From positions 133,581,230-133,645,229 of the forward strand of contig CM076194.1 in NCBI GenBank assembly GCA_038277395.1: a stretch of 64,000 bases of DNA, given 5' to 3'. The position numbers were made by a program, and so were the translations under genes. The notes below the pieces were generated by a model. That model was not told where the DNA came from. It did no database searches and saw only the letters and a program-made list of their open reading frames with translations. This document shows positions 10,229-21,820 of the stretch, piece by piece (the stretch's first letter is position 1; each line of letters starts with the position of its first letter). Source of the stretch: Dryocosmus kuriphilus. Lineage: Eukaryota > Arthropoda > Insecta > Hymenoptera > Cynipidae.

Positions 10229-11149
10229 TAAGATCAAATTCATATGTCCTATAGGGTATATAGTGCATAACACTATATATGCAAAAAATTATAAATGCAA
10301 CCCGCCATGCCCACAAATAATGGAAAAAGACATTTTACAGGGGTACTTTTTAAATTGCGCGCGCTGATGTCGCATTTCATTGGTCGGTTTGATGAAGACT
10401 TGATACATCGGTGTCGTCATAGGATAACCACAGATAACCATCAGAGTCCGTCATCAACTGAGGTGTTTACAAAATTGATAACCTCGTATGTATTTTAGTT
10501 TATTGTTAAACCAGTACAAAATAAGAATGACATGATAATAAAAACCTTTAAAATTGTGCGAAAATATGAAAATGTAGTTCAGTTACAAAATGGAAGTCTA
10601 TCTCGATTATTTTTTGTGATACGAAGTGTATTTTATCGTTTTGTGAGGTTGCGTTTTGAACATTTGACACATTCGGAGTGTAAGCATTGAGTGATATCGT
10701 TGGACGGATTGCAGCTTATGTAAGTAAATATTCTATTTCTGGTACTTTATTATGGAAAAAATAGCGTAATTTTCAAGACTTGAATGTAAAAAGTTTAATT
10801 TTTTGATCTTGAAATTTTTAGTTATTTAATTTGAAACGTTTATAGTTTGAAAACGTAAAATTATGAGTTATTTCAAGCAGCCAAATAGTCATGCACTTTG
10901 ACTTTTGAAAGAATTTAAAATTCAATACTTTTAATTTAAAATATACCAAATTATTTGGTTTTTAAATGTAATTTTCCTCAAAACTGTATAATTTGGAAAT
11001 CAAAGCCTTCAAAGTTAAATACATTTCAATTAATAACGTTCACTTCCATAAATTTAACAAATTTTAAACCCAAATTTGTTAGAAAAACTGGGGGGTAAAG
11101 CCGGGAAATGTAGTTCAAAATGCAATTAAAATATTTTTTTTTTGTATTT

Positions 11150-12205
11150 CAGACACTGTCTTTGGAGCCGATCAGCTATCGAATTCTTTTTTTAGTTTTA
11201 ATTCTCACACTGGAGATTTGAAGCACATCCTTTCTACCCAAAATCAGTATATACATGGGAGAAATGGATTTCGACTATGTTGGAAACAATCTGTATTGGT
11301 CCAACACAGAATTTAATTCTATCGAAGTCTACAATATGAGGATGGGAATAAAATTAGATATTCTATTTCAGAACTTATTTTTCAGAATTTATTAAATTCC
11401 ATTTTTCTTTATTTTTTTAAAAAGCATTTCGGATTATTTACAAATTTTTTTAAATTTCAGAATAATGTATGTTGTGTTTCAACTGAAGAATAAAGAATAC
11501 CATATTACAAAAATAGATATGGCCGGATTGTCCAAATCGGAAGCTTTCGTCATAAAGGATAAATTAATTGGACCCAGGATATCTCTCGCTTACGATTTTG
11601 AAAAAGAGAGATTATATTGGGCCGATGAAGGCACTGGACGAATCGACAGTATTTCCCAAAACGGTTTCTATACACAAAATTTAAAAATTTATAGAAATAG
11701 TCGAGGCGTAACATTGTAAATTGAAGACTAGAAATGTAAAAAATGATAAATTAGTAGTTCTTGAATCTTGAATTTTAAGAGGGCAACTTAAAAAAAAAAT
11801 TATATTTCTTATTGCAATAGAATTGAGATCAATGCTAAATAAAATAATCAAATTTCAGATGATGATCAAAAGCTTTTTCGCACTGGACTCACCAAACCCG
11901 TAAGCCTATCAATTCTTGGAGGATCTGTATTTTGGACACAACGTGGATCCAAGCAATTATTCTGGAGTGATATGAATAATGCTATTTTTGTAAAAAAAGA
12001 AATTAATATTCGTGAGTATTCGAAAATAGCAAGTATTTTTTTTCGAAATGCATCTATTTGTGTAATAATAAATTTAAAATTAATTCTTATAGGTGTCGCT
12101 GACAATTTGTCTGTGATGCATTTGATGTCTTTACACGGAAGGTCTGCAACAAAACATGCTTCCAGCGAGTCACAGGGTTCTCTTTGTTCACACGCATTGT
12201 AAAAA
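11150..12205 (+). pseudogene. LDL-receptor-family YWTD-propeller gene fragment, left palindrome arm
   Basis: Exon-like blocks encode LDL-receptor class B features: FDYVGNNLYWSNTE near 11275-11320, ISLAYDFEKERLYWADEGTG near 11580-11635, and GGSVFWTQRGSKQLFWSDMN near 11920-11970. A short Cys/Ser block near 12150-12200 resembles the start of an EGF-like module. The blocks are separated by AT-rich introns with AG-type acceptors (near 11459, 11857 and 12092), so this is a genomic fragment and not a retrocopy. A frameshift lies near 11250, because the upstream part (HTGDLKHIL) is in another frame. No signal peptide, ligand-binding repeats or transmembrane segment is present. Which LRP paralogue it derives from cannot be told. 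Confidence 0.75.
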
Positions 12206-12270
12206 GCGCTTTCGGCTTTGTAAGTAAAAATAAATTCTGTATGCATTTAAAATTAAAATCTAGATTTTCA

Positions 12271-14048
12271 TGTTTACATTCTCATCTCAATGAGAAGGTA
12301 TTAGTTTTATGTGAAAACTGACTTTCGCGGATTTCATGAAATCTCGACGTTTCGTGACCCTCTGAATCTGAAAAAACATGTTTTACGTTGGTGTCTGTCT
12401 GTCGTTGTCGTCGTCGTTGTCGTTGTAGTCTGTTAGCACGATAACTTTCGAAGGACTAATCAGATTGGATTGCGCTTTGGCTACTTTTTAAGGCGTAAAA
12501 AGTAAGGACGAGTTCTTTAACCAGCGGTTTTTGTCCAACGGTTATGGTTTTATCCATCCAAAACTGTTTTCACAAAATCAAAAAATCCATTTTCCGGCTA
12601 ACTATGTGAGATACAGAAAATATGTATATAACCAAAATTGTTTATCTTAAAAAAATCTACGAATTTTGTCTTAAAACCGCTTTTTTTATAAAGTACACGG
12701 TTTTCGTTTTAATCGAGAAAACGTTATTAAAAATGAAAAACTATGGTTTCCCGCCAAAATATTCAAGATACGAAAAAAATAATAATAAATAAATTTGTTC
12801 CCCTCAAAAAGGTCTACAAATTTTGTTTTAACTGTTTTTTGCTAAAATGCACCGTTTTGGTTTTAATCGAGAAAACGCTATTAAAAATAAAAAATCAAAT
12901 TTTCTGCCAAACTATGCAAGATGCGACAAAAATTGTAATAAACAAGGTTGTTTAACTCAAAAAGATCTACAAATTTTCTTTCTATAATTTTTTCGTAGAG
13001 ACGCATAGTTTTTGAGTTATTCGTGAAATACGTTATTAAATATAAAGAAATCCATTTTTCAGGAAAACTATGCAAGATACGAAAAAATATTATTTAACAG
13101 AATTGTTCATCCTGGAAAAACCTACGAATTTGCTGAAACGCATTTTTTCTATATAACACATAATTTATTCATGAAAGGACCAGTTTGTTAAGCAGACACT
13201 TTTGACTGATGGTTATGGTTTTATCCATCAAAAACGGTTTTTACAAAAACAAAAAATCCATATTTCGGCTAAACTATACGAGATACAAGAAACTATGTAT
13301 GAAAGTAAAATAGTTCGTCTCAAAAAAATCTACAAATTTTGTGTTAACCGTTTTTTGATACAATGCACGGTTTTTATTTTAATCGAGAAAACGTTATTAA
13401 AAATGAAAAACTGTGGTTTCCCGCCAAAATATTCAAGGTACAAAAAAAACTGTAATAAACAAAGTTATTTAGCTCAAGAAGATCTACAAATTTTGTGTTA
13501 ACTTCTTAATCTTCTTGAGTTAAATAACTTTGTTTATTACAGTTTTTTGTGTATCTTGAATATTTTGGCGGGAAACCATAGTTTTTCATTTTTAATAACG
13601 TTTTCTCGATTAAAACGAAAACCGTGTACTTTATAAAAAAGCGGTTAAGACAAAATTCGTAGATTTTTTTAAGATAAACAATTTTGGTCATATACATATT
13701 TTCTGTATCTCACATAGTTAGCCGGAAAATGGATTTTTTGATTTTGTGAAAACAGTTTTGGATGGATAAAACCATAACCGTTGGTCAAAAACCGCTGGTT
13801 AACGAACTCGTCCTTACTTTTTACGCCTTAAAAAGTAGCCAAAGCGCAATCCAATCCGCTTAGTCCTTCGAAAGTTATCGTGCTAACAGACTATAACGAC
13901 AACGACGACGACAACGACAGACAGACACCAACGTAAAACATGTTTTTTCAGATTCAGGGGGTCACGAAACGTCGAGATTTCATGAAATCCGCGAAAGTTA
14001 GTTTTTACATAAAACTAATACCTTCTCATTGAGATGAGAATGTAAACA
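12271..14048. mobile_element. Short FB-type fold-back element at the palindrome centre
   Basis: The ends are inverted: TTTACATTCTCATC at about 12273 and GATGAGAATGTAAA at about 14035. Each is followed inward by an A module with the GACA/TGTC-rich stretch and then by ~154-bp monomers. The GC-hairpin module is absent from this copy. The A-module reading frame is broken in both arms. No transposase is seen. Confidence 0.75.
12600..13720. repeat. Array of ~154-bp monomers, partly inverted
   Basis: The phrase AATCG-GAAA-CGTTATTAAAAAT (with variants) recurs at 12711, 12865 and 13019, i.e. every 154 bp. Each monomer contains a CCGCCAAA.TAT.CAAGATACGAAAA-type block and a TCTACAAATTTTGTTTTAACC-type block (variable bases differ). 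From about 13510 the monomers run in the opposite direction. Relatives lie at 1-340, 2050-2520, 19500-20120, 21830-22300, 23770-24230, 48310-48770, 49640-49800, 51270-51740 and 52600-52900. Confidence 0.85.
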
Positions 14049-14164
14049 CGAAAATCTGGATTTTAATTTTAAATGCATAAAGAATTTATTTATTTTTTAC
14101 TTACAAAGCCGAAAGCGATTTTTACAATGCAGATGTGTGAACAAAGAGAACCCTGTGACTCGCT

Positions 14165-14800
14165 GGAAGTGTGTTTTTGTTGCAGACCTTCCGTGTAAAA
14201 CACACCAAATGCATCGCAGACAAATTGTCAGCGACACCTATAAGAATTAATTTTAAATTTATTATTACACAAATAGATGCATTTCAAAAAAAAAAAAAAA
14301 ATACTTGGTATTTTCGAATACTCACGAATATTAATTGCTTTTTTTTTACAAAAACAGAATTATTCTTATCACTCCAGAATAATTGCTTGGATCCACGTTG
14401 TGTCCAAAATACAAATCCTCCAAGAATTGATAGGCTTACGGGTTTGGTGAGTCCAGTGCGAAAAAGCTTTTGATCATCATCTGAAATTTGATTATTTTAT
14501 TTAGCATTGATCTCAATTCTATTGCAATCAGAAATATAATTTTTTTTTAAAGTTGCCCTCTTAAAATTCAAGATTCAAGAACTACTAAATTATCATTTTT
14601 TACATTTCTAGTCTTCAATTTACAATGTTACGCCTCGACTATTTCTATAAATTTTTTAATTTTGTGTATAGAAACCGTTTTGGGAAATACTGTCGATTCG
14701 TCCAGTGCCTTCATCGGCCCAATATAATCTCTCTTTTTCAAAATCGTAAGCGAGAGATATCCTGGGTCCAATTAATTAAAAAATTTTTTAATTTAAAATT
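14165..14800 (-). pseudogene. LDL-receptor-family YWTD fragment, right palindrome arm
   Basis: This is the inverted copy of the left-arm fragment at 11560-12205. The region equivalent to the first YWTD block is deleted, as the sequence jumps from the GGACCCAGGATATCTC-type site near 14765 to flanking AT-rich DNA. Poly-A expansion (about 14287-14300) and base changes further disrupt it. Plus-strand frames such as 14171-14473 are antisense shadows of the fragment. Confidence 0.7.
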
Positions 14801-15618
14801 AAAATTAGTTTTTTTTTAAATTAGTTTAAAATTTGTTAAATTTATGGAAGTGAATGTTATTAATTGAAATGTATTTAACTTTGAAGGCCTTGATTTCCAA
14901 ATTATACAGTTTTGAGGAAAATTACATTTAAAACCAAATAATTTGGTATATTTTAAATTAAAAGTATTGAATTTTAAATTCTTTCAAAAGTGAAAGTGCA
15001 TGACTATTTGGCTGCTTGAAATAACTCATAATTTTACGTTTTCAAACTATAAACGTTTCAAATTAAATAACTAAAAATTTCAAGATCAAAAAATTAAACT
15101 TTTTACATTCAAGTCTTGAAAATTACACTATTTTTTTCCATAATAAAGTACCAGAAATAGAATATTTACTTACATAAGCTGCAATCCGTCCAACGATATC
15201 ACTCAATGCTTACACTCCGAATGTGTCAAATGTTCAAAACGCAACCTCACAAAACGATAAAATACACTTCGTATCACAAAAATAATCGAGATAGACTTCC
15301 ATTTTGTAACTGAACTACATTTTCATATTTTCGCACAATTTTAAAGGTTTTTATTATCATGTCATTCTTATTTTGTACTGGTTTAACAATAAACTAAAAT
15401 ACATACGAGGTTATCAATTTTGTAAAACACCTCAGTTGATGACGGACTCTGATGGTTATCTGTGGTTATCCTATGACGACACCGATGTATCAAGTCTTCA
15501 TCAAACCGACATGGCGGGTTGCATTTATAATTTTTTGCATATATAGTGTTATGCACTATATACCCTATAGGACATATGAATTAAAAAAAAATTAAATTAA
15601 ATTAAAAATTAAAAAAAA

Positions 15619-15620
<2 letters not shown>

Positions 15621-15663
<43 letters not shown>
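15621..15663. repeat. (TA)n microsatellite
   Basis: About 21 TA units lie just outside the right arm of the palindrome, mirroring the tract at 10155-10225. Confidence 0.95.
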
Positions 15664-15667
<4 letters not shown>

Positions 15668-17400
15668 CAAATAATTTAATACATTACACCATCTACTCAA
15701 CGCTCTTATCTTTTTCACAGCATATTATATTACAATATTTGTGTAACGCTTGCTATGAAAAAGATTATCAAAAAACTTTAGAATTACGCTTTGTTAAATT
15801 ACTCTGAAAAATTAAAATGTCTAATACCTACAATCAATTTATAGATAAGAGAAAAGGCCGTTAAACGAACATGCTACGTTTTACTTTAGGTATTAGATAT
15901 TTGATTTTTTTTGAGTAATTTAACAAAACGTATTACCGATCGTATATGAATTAAAACTTTATGGTGATATCAATTGAAAACGTGCGGCATACATTGGACG
16001 GGCTTTGCTCTTATCTATAAATGGACTCTTTATAGATTCTATAAATACTTAGCACGCGTCTGGTATCATCTCTTTGATATTTTTATTAATAAATTCCTTA
16101 TCACTTCTTTCTTTTGATCTTTACCCGACAAACGAACTTTACCAATAAATATAATCCGATTAATCTGATTTGAAAATATGTGACACCAATAGCAGATAAT
16201 ATGACATGTGGGTTTGGGTGGTCTCCAATTTCGTTAAGAAATGGATTGTTTAAATATTCAATCATTATGTGTCACTTGCTAAACCTCGCTTCTTTGACAT
16301 TCTTAATAAAAAATTCCTTATCGCTTTTCTTTTGATATTTTGTCCTAATTTCTTAGGATTTTTTCTTATTGTTATCACAAAAGTATAATATGAGACGTAT
16401 GTTTATGTTTAACAGAGATGAGAAACTTGATTAGACTTGCATGAAAATATGCAATATGGCGTCTTCTATCAGAATTCTATGTAACTTGATACCATGGTTT
16501 ACATTAAATTTCTGGAGAGTGGGGATAAATCTGTTTGAACTTGCATGAAAATATGTAATATGACGCCATCTCTCAAGAACTTCATGTAACCTAATACTAT
16601 TGTTTGTGCAATTTCTCAGAATTTTATGTAATTTGATACCCATTGTTTATGTGAAGATAAGAAAACTATGAGATATCAGACGTCAACATTCTTATCACGG
16701 GAAGTGACTCACCATATCTATGGCGTCATCCTGTTTTTATCCCCTCCACTTGATTCACACAGATACGTACTCACACCAATTCAAGGTCACACGGACATGC
16801 ACTAAATCAGTGTATCCAAAACCGGCCCTGATGAATTAAAGCTTTATGGCGATATCAATGAAAAACTTTCTGCATACGTTGGACGGTCTTTGCTCTTATC
16901 TTTAAAAACAAATTCCTTAGCGCTTTATCTTTGATATTTTGCCGACAGGAAGCTGACGTCATATTTATAAAACGTTGGGTATACGTCGAACGGTCTTTAC
17001 TCTTATCTTTAAATGTATTGTTTAAACATTCCACCATTATACACCACTCATCCGACCTCATTTATCTGATGTTTTCAATAACAAATTCCTTCACAGTTAT
17101 CCCTTTGATATTTAGCGACAGAAAGCTGACGTCATATTTTTTAAAGATTTTGATTGATAAAACTCGAAATTGCGCATTATAATTACTCAAGTCATCGAGA
17201 ACGTTCTAGAAGCTTAGCATAGGAGGAAGAAGAAGGGGTGTAGGAGGGCAAGGGAAATTGTTTTCGCCAATTTCGTTACGCACTATAATTAATGACGTCA
17301 CATCGAACATTATAGAAGCTTAACACGGACATGAACCACTTTAGCTCTCGATGTCGGTAACTGTCGTTAAAAGGGATCTTGAGTTAGAACTCTCCTTGCT
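15664..17400. repeat. Mosaic of short diverged repeats, no gene
   Basis: A segment reading GAATTAAA.CTTTATGG.GATATCAA appears at about 15950 and 16836. ACTTGCATGAAAATATG recurs at about 16434 and 16539 within a ~105-bp tandem repeat. GAAGCTGACGTCATATTT recurs at about 16949 and 17116 and links to the repeat at 6430-10074. No open frame carries a recognisable domain. Confidence 0.6.
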
Positions 17401-18060
17401 CATCTACTTAAATGGTTCAAACTCTCAATTAACGTTTTACTTTTACATGTAAAATGAACTTCCAAACCATTTAGAATTTGGAGAGGAGGCTTAGTCGCTC
17501 CATTTCTAACATTAAAAATCATTATTTGATATAATGATAAAATTTTCAGTTTTTTACTTTTGGATGTTTAATTTTTTTTCTTTTATCTTTGAATTTTCAT
17601 TGTAAAATTCATTCTCGGTAAAATTTTATAATTCACAAAAGAAAGGCAAAATTTCACGAGGTATCACGATGTTCATCCATGATTTTCTTAAAGAACCTTC
17701 ATCGTAGAATCTATCATTTAAATCAAAATCTACTTTCTCGAACGATTTTCTAAGAATATTTGCACTTTGTTTTAAAACATTTATAGGTTAAACAGTGAAG
17801 TCAAAAACATTGTTGAGGTTAAACTTTTTATTTGAGTAAGACTCAGAATTATAAAGTTTATGTGTTTCTTTTTTTAAGCAAAATTCTATCATTGATCTTG
17901 GGTAATCATTGTTCCGGAAAATTTTCTTTTTAATTTTAATTTTTAAGTCTAAATTCGAAATCCGAAATTCTCAAAATTCTGTAAAATAAATTTCAAACAA
18001 CTCCAATTTTGTGATTTTTAGGGTGCGACGAATTGAAGCTTAAATATCTACCTGCCCATG
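17400..18060. other. AT-rich spacer, nothing recognised
   Basis: I see no gene, RNA or repeat boundary I can support. It may include the decayed 3' part of the Penelope-like fragment that lies to its right on the minus strand. Confidence 0.4.
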
Positions 18061-18109
18061 TTAACTTTTGAAAACAAATATATTTTTAACTCATTACCCT
18101 CACGTACAA

Positions 18110-19030
18110 TCAAAGTATCTAAAAAAACTGATTCTGGAATCCTTTTCTATTTCAATAGTGAATTTGATATTTGAATTAAAAGAATTAAAGACATCCAAAA
18201 TATAGTCCAATTTGTCAAAAGGAACAGCAGTGATAATATCATCAACAAATCTATGAAGAAGAATGGTACAGAAAAAGATAAGGAAAGTAAGGGGAGCCCA
18301 TGACTAAACCCGAAATTTGTTCATAAGATATACGATTAAATTTAAAGAAATTTGAACTTAGGCATAAATCAGTTAACTGAGTAAATTTACCTAACGGAAT
18401 CTTAGTGAATTTACTGATATCAGACCATTTTAATTCAATGCACGTTAAAACTTGAGATATTGGAATGTTATTGAACATAGAAACAATTCTAAAGAAATTA
18501 AAACAAAACCATTTGGAATTTTACATTGTTTAATTTCCTGAACAAAAGATAAACTATCTTTAATATGATGAGAAGTTATACCAATAATATTATTGAGTAT
18601 TTTAGAAATATATTTTGCCAAATTATAAGTGGGACCATTAATCGTAGAGACAATGAGTCTTAATGGGTTGTTTTCTTTATGAATTCTGGGAAGTCCGAAA
18701 GCTCTAGGAGTGGTGGAAGAGTACCTGTAAGATGTAAATGATTTGACTTCTAAGTTGGAAATGTAAGCATTTTTTTCTAAATATTTTATTAATTTATTAT
18801 TTTTGTCTTGTGAAGTAGAAGTCTACTCGAATCTTGACATAGAGTAAAGATTACTGTCTTGAAGTATGTAAAACATCTTGTTATATTCAATTTTAGAAAT
18901 TGCAACTGTTACGTTGCCCTTGTCTGCATTAACAAATAAAACATCAGGGTTCTCAATTTTAAATTTTCTAATACAAATGGTGTCTAAAACATTATCAAAA
19001 CTTTGTCTATATATTCTTTAATATAGTTTT
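18110..19030 (-). pseudogene. Penelope-like element reverse transcriptase, decayed
   Basis: Read on the minus strand from about 19000, the translation gives family hallmarks in order: ADKGNVTVAISKIEYNKM, then FGLPRIHKENNPLRLIVST, then YNLAKYISKILNNIIG. Next come FNNIP and SYEQISGLVMGSP (the QxxGxxMGSP box of Penelope-like RTs), and finally IKFTIEIEKDS..SFFRYFD. At least one in-frame stop (after the SMSRFE region) and several frameshifts separate these blocks. The catalytic YVDD-type box is not intact. A GIY-YIG domain is not seen next to it; one occurs separately at 26820-27092. Confidence 0.88.
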
Positions 19031-20157
19031 TGAAAGAAAATTTAAAATTGATTGTGTACAATGATTACGTATTAAGTTTTTGTCATTTCTTTCTAGTTTT
19101 AACAATTCCATTTTCAATTGATTTTCGTGCTGATTTTGATAGTGTGGACCGTCCTGAGTAATTTACAACAAAAACTGAAATCATCGGCGGGGCGGTTTTT
19201 ACATTCTCATCAGAGAAGGCATTAGATTTATGTAAAATTTGACTTTCGCGGATTTCATGAAATCTCCACGTTTTGAGACCCCCTGAGTCAGAAAAAACGA
19301 TTTTTACGACGGTGTCTGTCTGTTGTCGTTGTCGTCGTCTGTGGTCGCGATAACTTTCGAAAGACTAATCGGATTGGAGTGCGCTTTGGTACACTTCTTT
19401 AAGGGGTAAAAAAAGAAAGAACAAGTTCGTTAACCAGCGGTTTTTGACCAACAGTTATGTTTTTATCCATCAAAAACGGTTTTCACAAAATCAAAAAATC
19501 CATTTTCCGGCTAAACTATGAGAGAAACAAAAAAAATGTAAGAAAGTAAAATTGTTCCTCTCAAAAAAATCTACAAATTTTGTCTTAACCGTTTTTTGAT
19601 AAAATGAACGGTTTTTGTTTTAATCAACAAAACGCTATTAAAATTAAAAATCTATGGTTTCCCGCCAAAATATTCAAGATACAAAAAAATGGTAAAAAAC
19701 AAAGTTGTTCAATTCAAAAATATCTACAAATTTTGTTTTAACCATTTATTGATAAAATGCACGGTTTTTGTTTTAATCGATAAAACGTTATTAAAAATAA
19801 AAAATTCCAAATTTCCCGCCAAAGTATGCAAGATACGAAAAAAATGATAATAAACAAAGTTGTTCGCCTCTAAAAGATCTACAAATACACTGTCCATCAT
19901 TTCTTTGAACAGATGCGTAGTTTTTGAGTTATTCGTGAAATATGTTATGAAATATAAAGAAAACCACTTTTCAGCAAAACTATGCAAAATATGAGAAAAT
20001 ATTAACAAGCAGAATTGTTCACCTTAGAAAGAGCTACAAAATTTATTTATAAGATTCATCGTTTTACTTTTAAGAATCGAAATCCTGTATTGTGAAAATT
20101 TGGAAAATTACAAAAAAAATTTACCAATCTACAATGTCTTTTAAAAAAATGTAATTA

Positions 20158-20415
20158 TCGAGCGCGAAGCGCGAGTGTCATGATGAGAATGTATTTCTTA
20201 AGGGCGATAGAGCCTTAAGTAAAATAGCTCCTTTTGGAATTTTTAATTTAAAGGTTTATACGATCCATAAACACCGAGCGCGTAGCGCGAGGTGAATAAT
20301 TTATCGAGCGCGAAGCGCGAGTGCCAACAGACGCGCGCCCTAGGCGCGCTCATACTTCGCGCGGAGCGCGGCGCGCGAAGCAGGCGATGAGAATGTGCCC
20401 GCGAAGCGGGCAGAT
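20158..20415. repeat. GC-rich mini-hairpin module, copy 3
   Basis: It has the same order as 380-640: GCGC-GAA-GCGC, the CTTAAGG dyad, GCGC-GTA-GCGC, GCGC-GAA-GCGC, the GCGCGCC dyad, GCGC-GGA-GCGC and TGCCCGC-GAA-GCGGGCA. It is part of the right-hand copy of the 4.1-kb duplication. Confidence 0.85.
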
Positions 20416-21243
20416 TTTTTTTGTACATTTAAAAGGGGTTCAAACCAGATTTATCCAATAAATTCAGGTTTTTTTTTTTGAGTGAAATAATTTTTTTTAG
20501 ATAATTTGACCAATTTTAAGAGACAATTCTCTCTTGTCAATTTCTCGGTAGATGGACAGGAAAAAAGTTACATCTGCTGTAAAGTCTGCGAAAAATATTA
20601 AGTTGGATTGGGTAAATTTAGCGAACAAGCATTTGAGACTGTTCATCACGAATTTAAAACTGTATGGACTAAACACAAGGTTCGCTAGACATGTTCTTTG
20701 AGTTTGATGTGAAATGTAAATACATATTATGAGGAAAAATCTTGTTATTTTTAAGTTCTTATATTTTATAATCATATATAATATATACACACAGTGTGTC
20801 TCGCTTACTCTTATTTGTATACGTTTACATCTCTTAAGGAGCGAAAAAGACAGACAAATTCTGCTCCGTCGCCCCAATAAGTATATGTATACCAATGATT
20901 AAGTGTCTCTTTAAACTTTAAAACCCACCACTACCACAGATATAGGCGGGAATATTTCAATCTTAAGTTTTCCAGTAAATTTTCGGCTTTTGGTAGCGAT
21001 TAAAAATGGAATTTTTCATTTTCATTTCATATTTTAGCTGGAAAACGGATTTTTTGATTTTGTGAAAACCGTTTTTGATGGACAAAACCATAACCACTGG
21101 TCAAAAATTGCTGGTAAACGAACTCGTCCTTTCTTTTTACGCCTTAAAGAAGTGTGCCAAAGCGCAATCCAATCCGATTAGTCCTTGGAAAATTATCATG
21201 GGAACAGACGACAACGCCATAGACAACGATGACAAAAAATATT

Positions 21244-21607
21244 CACGTGGAATTCTGCGTGAAAATTCACGTAGAAGTTAACATGGAAATCCATGTAGAA
21301 ATTCCACGTGAATTTATTAATTTCACGTGAGATGGAAATTTAAAACCAACCACGTGGAACTCCACGTGGAAATTTGAATGTGGAATTGCACGTGGAATTC
21401 CGCGTAAAACCACCTCTAGAAATATGGAATGAAACATATTAATTAATATAGTGTACGTGGTAATCAAAAGTCAAAACTGACATCCATTCTTGCCTATCTC
21501 TTACGGTTTACGAGATATTTGCAGTTGAAAATAACTTTTAAATTTCACGAGGAATTCCACGTGGATTTTCCAAAATACCACCCGAATTTCACGTAGAATT
21601 CCACGTG
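21244..21607. repeat. Second copy of the CACGTG palindrome cluster
   Basis: This is the exact counterpart of 1468-1831, with eight CACGTG sites inside GGAATTCC-type palindromes. Confidence 0.85.
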
Positions 21608-21621
21608 AATATTTGCAGCTG

Positions 21622-21820
21622 GACGCGCTTCGCGCCAAGTATAAACGCGCCTATGGCGCGCGTCTGTTGGCACTCGCGCTTCGCGCTACGGTCTCAGTGT
21701 TTATGGATTGTATAAACCTTTAAATTAAAAATTACGGAAGAAATTATTTTACTTAAGGCTCTATCGCCCTTAAGGAATACATTCTCATCATGACACTGGC
21801 GCTTCGCGCTTGATAATTAC
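21622..21820. repeat. GC-rich mini-hairpin module, inverted copy 4
   Basis: This is the counterpart of 1845-2045, inverted relative to 20158-20415, so the two could pair across the ~1.2-kb core. Confidence 0.8.

Larger units (their letters stand above)
10236..15590. repeat. 5.4-kb imperfect palindrome around a fold-back element
   Basis: The left arm (10236 to about 12780) is matched in inverted orientation by 13530 to about 15590. For example, CTATAGGGTATATAGTGCAT near 10250 returns inverted near 15560. The right arm lacks about 500 bp equivalent to 11066-11560. The middle of each arm carries an FB A module (12271-12600 and 13720-14048), and the spacer holds ~154-bp monomers. Both outer ends abut (TA)n tracts. 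Confidence 0.92.

Noticed and set aside
12600..13720. Possible CRISPR-like array
   Set aside because: The 154-bp monomers are diverged and contiguous, with no identical short repeats separated by unique spacers, and the genome is eukaryotic.
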